The notes under the pieces: generated by a model | Database searches by the model: none | What the model was told of the DNA's origin: nothing | Seen by the model: the letters and a program-made list of their open reading frames with translations, nothing else | Assembly (NCBI RefSeq): GCF_016097555.1 | Contig: NC_054702.1 | Location: 84,996,175-85,060,174, forward strand | Reading direction: 5' to 3' | Length of the DNA: 64,000 bases | Origin: Gigantopelta aegis | Taxonomy: Eukaryota > Mollusca > Gastropoda > Neomphalida > Peltospiridae | Made by a program: the position numbers and the translations under genes | Part shown: positions 22,172 through 34,600 of the stretch, piece after piece | How positions within the stretch are numbered: position 1 is the stretch's first letter | Layout of the letters: each line of letters opens with the position of its first letter

Positions 22172-24198
22172 TTAAAACTGACCTTTTGGCTAGTGAGCCC
22201 AAAATACAATCATATGTATACATCCACTTTGTATGAAGGTCCTATGGTAAAGGTCTGAAGTAATTTGGTTAGGGTGACAAAAATGCACCGAATCTAATCA
22301 GCTTACACACACATAATATACACATGCATGCACGTACACAAACACGAACAGCAAGGTGATATTCCACTTTTGCAAGTAAGGGAATAAGAACTAAACTAAA
22401 ATAATAATAATAATTAAAAATTGGATACAATTAACAAACATCTCAACCATGACAAGATCACATCCATAGAATGTACAGGAGTTTCAATCAAATGCAATTA
22501 GGCACATTTTTAAAGAATAATTGAAATAGGCTGGCAGTATCTTATGTCAAGAAATCCTTCTTTGATGGTAGATTTTGAATTTGAATTTAATTACTCTTAG
22601 AATGCACATCATGAAGGATAAATTTATTAACAGAATGGTTTATTTATTGATAATGGTTTGGTCTAAATCACAGTATTTGTTTTAAAAAGTGTTTTGCATA
22701 GTTGAATGTTTTCTAGGCCAAGTAAAAAATGACTTAGAAGCTTTGGACATCTGGTAGTCTGTAGCTGCAAAATCATTCACAGACTATTTCCAATAAAACA
22801 CATAAACACAGATCCACAATATTTATAAGATTCCATTTTACAGTTTCAGTGAAAATAACTGTATTGATAAATCAGTAATATGAGGATGTAACAGCACCTT
22901 TTGGATTCTAAATACTTAAAGCACAATTCATTAACAGTACAATTCATTTGGTATATAACTATGATGGCACAATTGAAATAAGAGAAACTGCACTAAAATC
23001 AGTGACTGGCAGTAGGAATTTAGTATAAACATAACCAAGCATAAACAGAGTACACTTTAAAACAGTGTGGTGTTAAATGAAATATTGAGCATTTTAATAA
23101 TTGACTAGTTAAGATCAACTTATTTGTTATATATGAGCATTGTGACAAGCAACAGAGTACATTTTAAAAGTATTTAAAGCTAATACAATATAAACTACCC
23201 CACACCAAAGAAATACATGTTATGTAAAACAAACATTTTAAAAACAATCTGATGATTTTGCCTACAGACAGTTGTTGTCTTAAAATATTATTTATTCAAT
23301 ATTATAAACATTTGTATTTTAGTTCACTAAATGCAAATACATGTATGTAGATTTTTACTGTGATGTTTTTTATAGGCCTTTCTTTTTTGTGTTAATATAA
23401 AATAATGAAAACTAATGACGACACCAAGTTAATATTTAAAAAAAAAAAAAAAAAAAAACAAAAACAAAACGTAGTATTTAATTAAAGTTCTGTATAATTT
23501 GTTAGTTTATTTTTTCATCAGTGTATAAAATAAAATACAACTAATAATTCTTAAATTTGGTATGCAGAAAATATAAACATTATAATATAACAAATTTGGA
23601 TATTCTAATTTAATCAATTATTGCAATCACTACACTGTCTACAGTTTTATGGGAAATGGGGATGCAAAAACATGAACTAAGATAAGTAAAGCTTGTCTAA
23701 AAATGGATCAAATATATTTTTCAAAAACACTAGCATTCTGAACATTGACTTAGTGTCATATCAGTATTTGTTAAATTTGTACAAACTGCATATGAAATTA
23801 ACAAAAATATCATCACTTTTATAAATAAAGTAAATTTATTATTTTATTATCTTCCATCAATAGACTATCCATACACTGTTTTATAAGCAGTAGAGAGCAC
23901 CAAATACATGGACAGAATTAGGCGTGTGAAGGATCAAACTAGTTACCACATTGTGAGTAAAGTCCTCAGTTAACCACCAGACCAACAAACTACATGTATG
24001 AGCTTTGCACATGTTATAGTAAATGTCTTTATCAATCATTAACAAATGAATTAAGTTTAAATTATTTTTGTTGCACAACAGCATAGATACATTGGAAATG
24101 TAAGAAGTAGCTTCTTTGATGTATCCCCATTTCTTTGCTCTTTCTAGGACAGCTACAATTTACACATGGATGAATCTCTGCTAGTCGCCATAAATGAC
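22172..24198. other. AT-rich region, nothing recognised
   Basis: No exon or dispersed repeat is recognised. It holds a CA/CATG-rich stretch near 22300-22350 and a poly(A) run near 23439-23458. Confidence 0.35.
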
Positions 24199-24255
24199 TT
24201 ATCCAGCAACCTCTTTCACATTGCATTCATTTCCGTTATCGTTATTCTTGACTGG
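24199..24255 (-). CDS. Candidate last coding exon of the CBM48 gene
   Basis: On the minus strand a pyrimidine-rich acceptor (TTTTCTTTTAACAG) precedes 24255. Read in phase 0 it gives PVKNNDNGNECNVKEVAG then stop at 24199. Read in the phase left by the strong donor after 28629 it gives P-S-Q-E then stop at 24242. Which phase is used depends on whether another exon lies in between. The + strand is also open here, so the call is tentative. Confidence 0.35.
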   Translation of the reverse strand, partial: PVKNNDNGNECNVKEVAG

Positions 24256-24729
24256 CTGTTAAAAGAAAATTCAAATAGAACTATACAATATACAGAAAAA
24301 TTAAATAAACTATTATGGTACATTGAAAATTAAAATAAATGTTTATACTATATAGAAAATTGAAATAAAACTATACTGTACGTACAAAATTGACATAAAA
24401 CTTTACTGTACAGTGAAAGCTGTCTAAATCGGATAAATATTAGGTCACCAACAAGATCCAATCTGGAGTTTAGAGAGAGTATATCAGGGCTCAAAATAGG
24501 AAACAAAATATAACCAACCGTTATGTTTTTTTTAATATGTCCTGCTTAGAAAAAATATGGCTTGCATCTCTCTTGAAAAATTACCAATTATTTTTTTTAG
24601 GTTTCAGCAAATGAATTTATATTTCACCTGCAAGGTCTAAAACAATGGACAGGCCAGGTAAAACTATACTGCATTAATGAAATCTCAATAAAAACATACT
24701 GTGTATAGAAAATCAAACAAGCATTCTGA

Positions 24730-24880
24730 GACTACTGCTAAAGCAATGCATGTTCCCTACCAAGCCCAACAAATGTTTGTATCTCCTAAGTTCAAGGGCC
24801 ACAACTCAAATTAGTATATCACAATGCAAGTCAAACTTGATCTGTATCAGTACATGATAAAAGCTATTCACAAAATCTCA
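24730..24880 (-). repeat. Dispersed repeat (CTTAGGAGATAC family), inverted copy
   Basis: On the minus strand it contains GGCCCTTGAACTTAGGAGAT-like sequence preceded by GATCAAGTTTGAC-like sequence. Related copies lie at 41500-41680 and 57460-57820. Confidence 0.5.
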
Positions 24881-25280
24881 GCTAAATGTTTTCAGACATT
24901 GTAAAAAATATATATATGTGGCAACAGAATGACAGAGATGAAACCTAGTCCCCTCCGGTTTGGAGGGTATGTAATAAAAACAAAACAAAGCATAAATGTC
25001 TCTGTTTGGTGGTTATGGGTTTGAATGTTTAAAATTGGTCAATGCATTTCATGTGCTTTGACAAATTTTGAACAGCAGTCCTCTTACGATCATCCACATA
25101 AAAAAAAAAAAAAAATATATCCTTTAAGTTTAAAAAAATTTGGGTAGGTAATTTTACCCTCCTGCCAGTAGCCTGAGTAGGGAACTAATAAACTATAATA
25201 CATTGTACATATAGAAATCAACTCTGAATTCCAAAGTGATCTCCCTTATAAGTACCATCATTGATTTAATGGACATTACA

Positions 25281-25540
25281 GGCCTTGGTTGTGTCATGGT
25301 TAAAGCCATCAGACATAAGGCTGGTAGGTACTAGGTTCACAGCCTGGTACCAGCTCCCACCCAGAGCAAGTTTTAACGACTCAATGGGTAGGTGTAAGAC
25401 CACTACACCGTCTTTTCTCTCACTAACAACTAACCCACTGTCCTGGACAGACAGCCCAAATAGCTGAGATGTGTGCCCTGAACAGCGTGCTTGAACCTTA
25501 ATTGAATATAAGCCAAAAAAAAGAGTTAAACTGAAAATAA
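25281..25540 (+). repeat. SINE, head 2 + tail C
   Basis: GGCCTTGGTTGTGTCATGG head with A box-like start, B box region (AGGTTCACAGCCTGG), linker CTCAATGGGTAGGTGTAAGA, and tail C with ACTGTCCTGGACAGACAGCC and TTGAACCTTAATTGAATATA. It lies in the intron between 24255 and 28629 of the minus-strand gene. A second, inverted copy lies at 49933-50105. Confidence 0.75.
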
Positions 25541-26040
25541 ATAATGGACCTTGGTGTATCAAACCACCCAAAATTGTATTAAATCTTGTGCATCTGAAAA
25601 AAGGGTCGCACAGCTCCAATTATATATTTATAAACAACACTTCATGGTAATTCAAGAGAAGTACAGAGATTATTAAGATCACAGGGTATTGTGTGATTAC
25701 CATGCGGACACCCCCCAAATCGTAATGGACATTATCAGTGGTCCTGCTTTATTACTGTAAGTAATTCTGTAAAACCCTTGATTAAGTAGACTTTTCCATC
25801 TAAAATCACAAAACTGACCAATTACATAGTCCCAAAGAAAAGAAAATTATCACTAGGGTATCGTGAGTTGTCGTTTTTGCTCGAATGTACCTTACTAATA
25901 GGCCTAATAATATGCTTTTTTTTTCTTTGGATTTTTAAAAAAAGAAAAATACTAGAACTCCATTTCGTTCTATTGATGCAAATTGAAATATATTTAGTTA
26001 AATAGTTTATTATACTATCAAGTCATTTATGTTGTTTTAC

Positions 26041-26335
26041 AAGTCAGGTTGATGAAAGCGAAGCGCCTTGTCGTAAATTAGAGCGTTTGTTTACACTGTG
26101 CATAGAGGAATTGGATGGAGCTAACATCACTTCGCCCCAAGCTATCCACCGGATGTCGCAAAAAACGAAACGAAATGGCTGCTCCCAGTTAGCAGGAATA
26201 ATCATGGGTTTATTTTTATTAACTCTAAGATTATGCGTTTTTCATTTGTTAGTGTCAGTATGTGTTGGTGGTCTGGGTATGCATCTTTTCAACACATAAA
26301 GCTCTTGTTTGAGTTGACTGTCCCTTTAAACATGA
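26041..26335. repeat. Possible MITE 3' part ending GTCCCTTTAA
   Basis: The right end GACTGTCCCTTTAA resembles the TTAA-type MITE ends at 11.8 and 16.9 kb. The left end is not found. The open frames inside (about 70 residues) match no family I know. Confidence 0.35.
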
Positions 26336-26719
26336 TATTAACCAATATATCTTTTACTTGGAACTATGCAGTTGTGAAATTAAAGCATCATTTTGTCAAG
26401 CCAGTCCTGGAAGTGGCAGTCCTCCTTTCAGCAGTGCAGGAAGGGTAAAGTGGTCTTGTGTTATGCTTGCATCAGCCATATCTAGCTGACACATTTATTT
26501 ATTCTGAAGAAGTATCTTCCAAGGGTTTTTATTTCTCAAATTAGGAATTTTCAGTTTCATTTCAAAAACATCTCATTAAGCTAAGTTAGAATTTAAAAGA
26601 GTAATATTATACATGCACTTGTATTTATACAAATTAATACATCTATTTTGCATTATGAAATGCTATAGGGAGGGAAGAGGTGTTTGTCAAGTTCTACGTA
26701 TCGTTTACAGAATGTATCT

Positions 26720-26865
26720 CTATATAATAATAAAAATGGGAATTATTTAAATTCAGATTGGGAATTGTTTCTCCAAAATTGGGAATAAAATATGACAATG
26801 CCTTTGAGGAATGCTGGGGAATAGTGCCGATTATTGGAGTCGAGAAACATACCTGATAAAACCTT
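26720..26865 (+). repeat. Dispersed repeat, + copy of an inverted pair
   Basis: Shares CCAAAATTGGGAATAAAAT, TTTGAGGAATG and GGGAATAGTGCCGA-like blocks with the minus strand of 29735-29862, about 3 kb away. Both lie in introns of the CBM48 gene. Confidence 0.6.
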
Positions 26866-27126
26866 TCTTCCATTTCAGTGTGAGCACTGTCAGTGTACAA
26901 TGTTGGTTCACCACATTTTGAAAAGTGTAATCATTCTAAGACCAACAAGGAAATATGTATTTGGTGGCCATATGTAATAGAATCATTTTGATTCCACCCT
27001 GAAATTATTTTTGAAGTTTTTACAAGATGTTGATTTTTATTCAAAATTTTAAAATACTTGTGATAGTTATATTTTTGTACAGTTCTTTACACTGTGTTTT
27101 TAACTTAATTTTACAAAATTTATATT

Positions 27127-27205
27127 GATACTGTTTTAAAACCCAATAGCCATTATACATTTTGTGCTGGGGTATCATTAAACATTCATTCATTCATTCA
27201 TTAAT
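27127..27205 (+). repeat. SINE 3' tail with (CATT)n end
   Basis: CCCAATAGCCATTATACATT, then GTGCTGGGGTATCATTAAAC, then ATTCATTCATT repeats. It is the same tail as the minus-strand copy at 5930-5993. Confidence 0.6.
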
Positions 27206-28383
27206 CCCTTATAAGTAGCCCTTGTCACTGTCAAATTTTATTTGTTCAGTGAGTTTAATTATCAGAATTTTAACATTGTTAATAACCAGGTTGTGAATTT
27301 TGCAGAATTCCGTGCTTCTGCGAATCCCAGATTTTGGGATGGAAGCCTAAGATTATGAGACAGAATCCCAAAGTATCTACAGTCTATTTAAATCATATGA
27401 TTCTGGTGGAATCACACAAAAAATTAAAAATTAAATAAAAAATTCCTTAAATTCAATGCCTTATTACCTACATATACAAAGCTTATACATATACATAGGT
27501 ACAACACTCTGTAATACTAGACTAATAATGTAAATGATTTTATTTCACTTGCTCCTGGCTAGTAATTGACATATATTCACTAGCCAAATCTCTTCGTCTA
27601 CTCGCCAGGTTTACTTAATATATAATTTTATAAAATAAATGTATGGCAATGCCCCCAGTATTCTACAACTTCAAAAAGACAGAAATGGATCCACGTTTTG
27701 TTTATGCATTATACCCTAGTTAGAGAATAATTTGAGAGCTGCATGAGCAGTACGCAATAACTGATCAGATGACCCAGTAGGCTATTCAACCACTTTCTAC
27801 TTGACCAAAACTCTGAAGTTATGAATATTTACATACGTTTATCATCTGATGTATAGCACTTTTGGAAGAAAGATTGTTTACCCTACTGCAAATGTTCAAA
27901 ATACTTTGAGAAAATCTAGTCTATGTAGGCCTACTGTTCATTTACTGGTATAGTCCTTCCCACAGGGAACGCCTTTTTTCATACTACCGGTATGGGATTT
28001 CAGAGCCGATTATTTTCTAAATGCACTAGCTACATTTTGTATTGTATAGTAATCATTTAATGCACCAAAGATAAAAACGGACATTACTTGTCAGACTCAC
28101 AATCAATCTACTCTATCGTCGGCTAAACTTCCTGTACATAATATCATACTGCACATGCTCAAGTGAAGAAAAAAAAAAAGTATAAAAATAAAAATCTATA
28201 ACGCATTCAGTTGATCTTAACTGGAGTTTGGCGAAGTAATATAGGAAGTAAATATGCTTTGTTTCGAAATCCCGTTATATTAATTACTAAGATATTAATA
28301 ACTGATGATTTCATAGGCATCATCATCTTGTTTATGCTTAATTACTAGGCCCAATATTTTGTACTCGCCAGTTGGCTACATAG

Positions 28384-28531
28384 AGAATAATACATGAGTG
28401 ACCGTTAGATACCATTTATCTCATGAGTTGTTTTAAAATAAAAATGTATCTAATGTGCAAAAGAGAGTCTGATACATTTTTAAACAAGTTGTGAGATAAA
28501 TGGTATCTAACGGACACAAATGTATTATTCT
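28384..28531. repeat. Foldback element, family P, copy 1
   Basis: Arms start AGAATAATACAT on both strands and share CCGTTAGATACCATTTATCT. The arms are about 55 bases with a ~40-base centre. A shorter relative lies at 44689-44778. Confidence 0.75.
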
Positions 28532-28628
28532 ATTTCTTACATATCCTCAAAAATCAGGTTTTAAGCAAATTTTAACATCTTTTTCGACTAAAAGTTATTT
28601 ACAGCCGTTGCACTTGTAGCTAACTTAC

Positions 28629-31600
28629 GGGTCACAGGCACATGGATGTCAGGTAAACTATACGCCACAGTGTAATCTATTTCCACTGTGTTGTTTTTCA
28701 TTGGATGCATGGCATTGGTGACCTGGTCATCACCTATGAGCAGCCAGTAGTATGTCTTGAAATTGTTAACACTCGTGACAAGTGAAAATTATTTCATGAG
28801 GGACATAAATTTGTTAATAACTGGTACCGAGTTTGTTATTCTATTTACTGATTTTTATTTTCCACGTTATGAGTGCCTGCTGGGGTAATAATATATTTTA
28901 ACAGTCACCTGTGAACAAAAGTTACTCGCAAATGTAAGAGTGTTGTACTCGCAGTGTAGAGCCCTGTAAAATCTGTCCAATTGGGAACTCTATATATATC
29001 GGTGCATTTCATCAGTCCCACTTCAATCCCATTTAACACTCCACTGTATATGGTATTTTACAATATTTATTTAGAAACATAAATAATAAACTTACTAAAT
29101 CCTTATCGACCATCCATTTTTCATCAACAAAAAATCTATACAGATTTTCTCCGGCTGGCATGCTTATTGACCCAGAAAATACATCATCTCTGAAATAAAA
29201 CAAGTGAACACTATTCATATAAACTCTTACAATTTCATTTTTAAAACGTCTAACTATCAGATAATTGTCCATGCTTTAACAACCAATATTTGAAATTTTA
29301 TTAACTACAAGTAAACAGATTTCCAAACATGATTACTTCACCTTAATTAAGAAATAAAAGAAACCATAAACATATATAAAGAAGTCACATCTTTAGGTAT
29401 TATCCTACATTTAAGACATTAACTTTTTTGTCCAGGAGCCAGATGGCACCTACTTTTATTTTTTTATGTGCCAAATAGCAAAATTAGGAGCAATGTTTAT
29501 ATACTGATATAGTGTATATATGAACGTGCATATGTGTATCTTGAGCATTTGTGTGTGCTTGTCTATGTAAGTGTGTGTAAATGGTACTAATATTAAAGAA
29601 CTTTGAAAAGCATGAAGTGTATCAGAGAAACAATTGTGCAATTTATATATTATGTATTTATATGTGTAATTGTCTGTTGAATATTACATCAGCAAGTAAA
29701 TTCCAGTAATCTTATTTTTTTCACCTATGTTTCCAGACTTTGATAGTCGGCACCATTCCCTACCATTCCTCAAAAGCTATGTTATTTTTTATTCCCAATT
29801 TTGGAGTAAAAAATCCCCAATCAATGTAAATAATTCTCATTTTTTATTATTATATAAAGGCATATTTTGAAAACAATACATAAGACTAGATATTAATTTG
29901 AATAAATAGTATTTTCGATTTTAACAAGGCTTACTAAGATGTTTTTTAAAACGAAACTGAGAATTCCAAATGTTTTGTAAACCAACAATAAAATTCCCAA
30001 AGTCAAAGCCATGGGTGTCATGTCAAATTTTAGAAATAAAACCCTGAGCAAAACAGTATTTAAATTAATTGATGTACGCTGTTATAAATATGTGATAAAC
30101 AGAAATACAAATTTAAAAGTTATTTTCCTCTACTTTTTAATTCATGCATTAATAAAAAAAAATATTTGTAACAAATCCGATTTGAAAAAAAAAGTACTAT
30201 TTTCCATGGAAAAGGGGGAAAAGTGCCGCATAGTCGTAACATTGCAAGTATAACATAATGGAATCTTTGTATATATTCGAGATTCGCTGATAGTTAACCG
30301 ATTTTCTACTTTAAGGTGATATGTTTGCATGCTACATATAAAAGGTTGACAGAGATTCAAGTCTATGTTCATCACGCGATCGATTTTTCATTTTTTTTTA
30401 AGTTGTTGATAAGATTGTCATGTTTTGTTACAAACTTTTACTTTCCTTTTAAATAAAGTGTTTCTTAAGGTGTATCAAGAAATGTTTTATAACTATTTAG
30501 ATATGTTACTCTGATATTATATACTTGTTAAAATTTGACTCTGATTGTTTGGCAAAAACACGGTTGTGAAGTTTAGTGGTATACATTGACTAGTGTGACT
30601 ATTGCTGGTCTGTTTGTATCAACTTTGGTTCTGGGGGTGGGGGGTGGGGGGGGGGGGGGGGGGGGGGGGGGGCAATCGTATAAAATGTTATAGTCGCCAA
30701 ACAAAACAAATGGTCGCAATGCAGAGGCCTGGTATAGCTACAGTACAATAACAAAACCTTTCGTCTGCTACACAAGTGTTCTGGACTAAATCTGGGCTGC
30801 TGATTCCAAAACTGAAGTCAGACATTAACATGTCAAGTTATGTATAGTATTAATTGTGCAAAACAAATCCAGAATTTTGCAAATATCAATGTTTTATTTA
30901 ATTAGAATAAAATAAAACATATTTACGCAATGAATAAACATTAGCCAATTAGTAGGATATTTACAAGTGATTTCCCTTCTTGCTACGATATGTCACATGA
31001 TGATGTGCTCAGCAAATGACATATTTCTTAGTTAGGATAATATCTCAGACACAAAATAGAAAACGTCTTCTCAATTTATATGAAAGTGGAGTTCAATCAG
31101 CAAACGTTTTGTGTGATATAACAAACATACATGAACCTAAGTCTACCATCTATGATAATTTTAAGAAATTCTGAGAAGTTAAGAGCGAATTACAATGTCC
31201 AGGATCTTGGCGGAAGAGAATCTTTGATGTCAACTACAGCAGGATAATGCAAGGCCACAACAGCAGCATTCACCCATATTTTGTACAACTAACCCAAATG
31301 CTCCCATGCATGCTGCCAACTTGAGTGATTTCAGTTTATTTTTGAACTTGCATTCACACATCAGTTTAGGATCTTGGGCCCCATGTTGCAGAGGATTAAC
31401 ATCAGTTTTCTCTGCGCCAAACTTCTCTCTAACAAACTGAATGTCTCAATCATCATGTTCCACTGTCTTTACAAAACTGTTCATGAGACCAAGTTTGAGG
31501 TTAAGCTGTAGAAGGTAGATTTTCTGAGGGGTTATCAACATTGGTTTATGCTACACATTGTACTGACCATCTATGTGGTCTTGTCTTTTGGGCTAGTCTT

Positions 31601-34600
31601 TCCAACAATGGTAGCTGTCGTCATAGCTGTTTTATAGGCACCAGAAACACCTGTTTTGTATAACCCAATAGACATCTTTCACATTCCACTGCGCATGTGC
31701 CCGTTGCGAGGTAACTTGAGGACGCAAAACGCGAACTCACACGTGAATTTGCAAAAATAGACCTGTGGACAAGTTGGGGGGCATAGATAATGGGAGGCCA
31801 TGCAATAGGAATGTGAATATCTCCATGATTAATTATTCTATCAGTAGAGAACCCGAAAATTCTGTTGACATCCAACAAGACTTATTGGAGACATTTGTGA
31901 ATTATTGCTTATTACGAAATAAAAAATATTTGGTTATTAACGCCTGACAAACCATCATTTCGCATTCATACGCAATAAACATCGGATATAGGCTGAAATA
32001 ATATTAATGTGCGCGCGCGTGTATGTATGCAGATATTTATTGTATTTAACATGATTTAAATATTTATAAAGCATTATACAGATAAATACATTCAGGATTC
32101 TTGTCGGGATTTCTTTTCACCAAGTTATTTAAAATTTTGTTCGGTATTTGGAATAAAATTAAATAATACATATGAAATTTGAGCTATGGTATATAAAACA
32201 TTAGAATCAGGCCCATAGGAATGATATCTGGAGTTGGGGAGAGGAAGGGGCACAATCTGTAGTGGAGGGACACAGTCTAGTTGGTGGGGGGTGGGGGGGG
32301 GGGGGGGTAGTGGGTGCAAAACCTAAGAAAGATGTAGTTTTATTTACAACAGATTAGACTAGCCGACAGCTTGATAATATAGCTACAAACTCAGGATGGT
32401 TACCTTATTATAAACTCAGGAGGGTTTATTATGCGCAGTTATAAGGTACCAGTCATAAGGTACTTCGTTTGAATGTTTGAAGCAAACATATTAAGTACCA
32501 TGTCAGGGGGGGGGGGGGGGAGTGGGGGGAGGGGTATCAGACAATCTTCCACACGCAGGATTGAGAGTTCCCCTCAAATGCAAAAAAAATAAATCAGATT
32601 TAACATATAAAAGTCCTTGTCCCCAAATGACCGGGATAACGTAGCAAGAACGTCTGTCTGAGGTTCCATTTCGATCCTCCTCAGGTAGCCCGTTTGATTA
32701 TTTCCCTTCCCAACCAATGATCCATCAAAGGACGTCGTGTATGCTATCCCCCCCCCCCCCCCCGTCTACAGCTCCGCTCGCGTTTGATGTCCCCCCCCCC
32801 CCCCCCCCCCCCCCCCCAAATCATGTTGGCTACGGGCCTGAGGTTATGTACAATATTCATAAGTTAGACCAAACATCAAATTAGGATCGTATCGGGTTGC
32901 ATTGGTCTACCACTCTGGAAAAGTTGCTGAACTTTGTTATGTATAATCATGTACATTATAAAAACGTGTGATATTTGCATACCATATCGATATACATGTA
33001 TAGGACTTCGCCCTATGCTTGTAAATGTGTATCAAAGTACTGATGGTATCGCTAATGATCTCGACCAATGTACTCAGGTACAAAATACAAAATAGTAACC
33101 AAACACTATTGTACATACAGATATATGTTTACTTCAAACTGATCTTCATGTAAAGAAGAAGATGTCATCTTCCAAATTCTTCGAAACAAACAACGCAAAC
33201 AGCATGTCAACTTTTACTTCTGCGTTTACATGCGACGTCAAACTCTGAGCCGCGTTTACTCGGTTTCTGACGTCATGCTAAGTTGTAGGTTTTCGCGTGT
33301 GACAGCTCATATATGTTTTAAAACTTCGTAAATATCAGATATTATTTCAAGTGAAGTTGTATGTATCTGATATAAATGATAGTGAAAATAAAATAAAATA
33401 ACATAATAAATAAAATAAGATAAATAAATAATTTGTGGATAGACATGTAACATTGATTAGTAGTTGTACGACTGTCTTTTTTTAATGAAACGATAAGGGG
33501 AAGATAGAGCTGTGATAAAGGTCTATGTGAGTTAGGGGTTTTGTTGGGGGGGGGGGGGGGGGGTTGGGGGGAAGGGGAGGCATATTTGATTAAATTTTAA
33601 ATACTGATACATGTGGAGAATTAAACATCACTGGTAAATCTGCATGAATATTTAACTATAATTCTAATTGTTAAAAGTAGCAAACACATTCCACTAAAGT
33701 TAATTTTATTGTATGAAGGTGGCTTCAGAGACTTCGTCTAAGTTAATGTTTCATTGCTTTTGGTCTTAACGCATTCCGATGTAAACTTTAGTAGATCATT
33801 TTTGCAGCCATTTTAACATCTTATACGAAATATGTACGTTAGTCGCTAGAGATTCAGAGCTCCTACAAAGCTACTCACGACGCTCATGACAACTGTCGAT
33901 CATGCCCCCCAATTTGTAAATAGCCTCGATACCGTCCAATTTGGCAAGGGAAGGTACTCTTTGCATACATGCACAATGGGAATGTGAAAGAAGTCTATTG
34001 TAGTCCCATGGAGAGAAACACCTTTACATCACCACAAATGTTCCACTTATGAACCGAGTAATTAATCACTTTCAGAATAATTTTTGACTCCTACATCCCA
34101 TTCATGCCTACATGGACCATATGTATAACCAAAAATCCTGACATGCTTGGGACAATTCTGACTTCACATTAGGAGTTCAGCATATTTAATTTAGTCTAAA
34201 ACACATGCCTTTAGTGGCAAAATCTGTGCTATACAATTACATCAGTCTTCTCTCTTGTAATACATTCGACATAATATAATATACATTGACAGGAAGTCAT
34301 CGAATAGCCCACTACAGAAATTTAGACCAAAACAAAACTGCAATACAATATGTTTCAAACATCACGTACATGTGTCCAATAAGGTGGATATTTAACCACA
34401 ACCTGACAAAATATCAGACAAACATGCACAAGTATACACTTTGTGGACATTTCAATTTTGTGTCACTTTTATTACCATCGACTTTTTAAGGCAGTTAAAA
34501 TAACAAATCAGACTTTCTGGGTTTTCTTGGTGATTTGCATAAACTTTTATTAAACTCAGGTTTTTAAAATTTAACTTTTAAACCTTAAATCTACTCAAAC

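Noticed and set aside
24150-24320. + strand exon (MDESLLVAINDLSSN, then a hydrophobic stretch)
   Set aside because: It lies opposite the minus-strand acceptor at 24255, has no matching family, and no partner exon was found on the + strand.
24411-24500. pogo-like element end (CAGTGAAAGCTGTCTAAATCGG)-type start
   Set aside because: Only one end is visible; without an inverted partner or TA duplication it cannot be delimited.
26087-26448. Overlapping 70-residue frames near a TTAA end
   Set aside because: No conserved domain, no splice partners, and the end resembles a MITE terminus.
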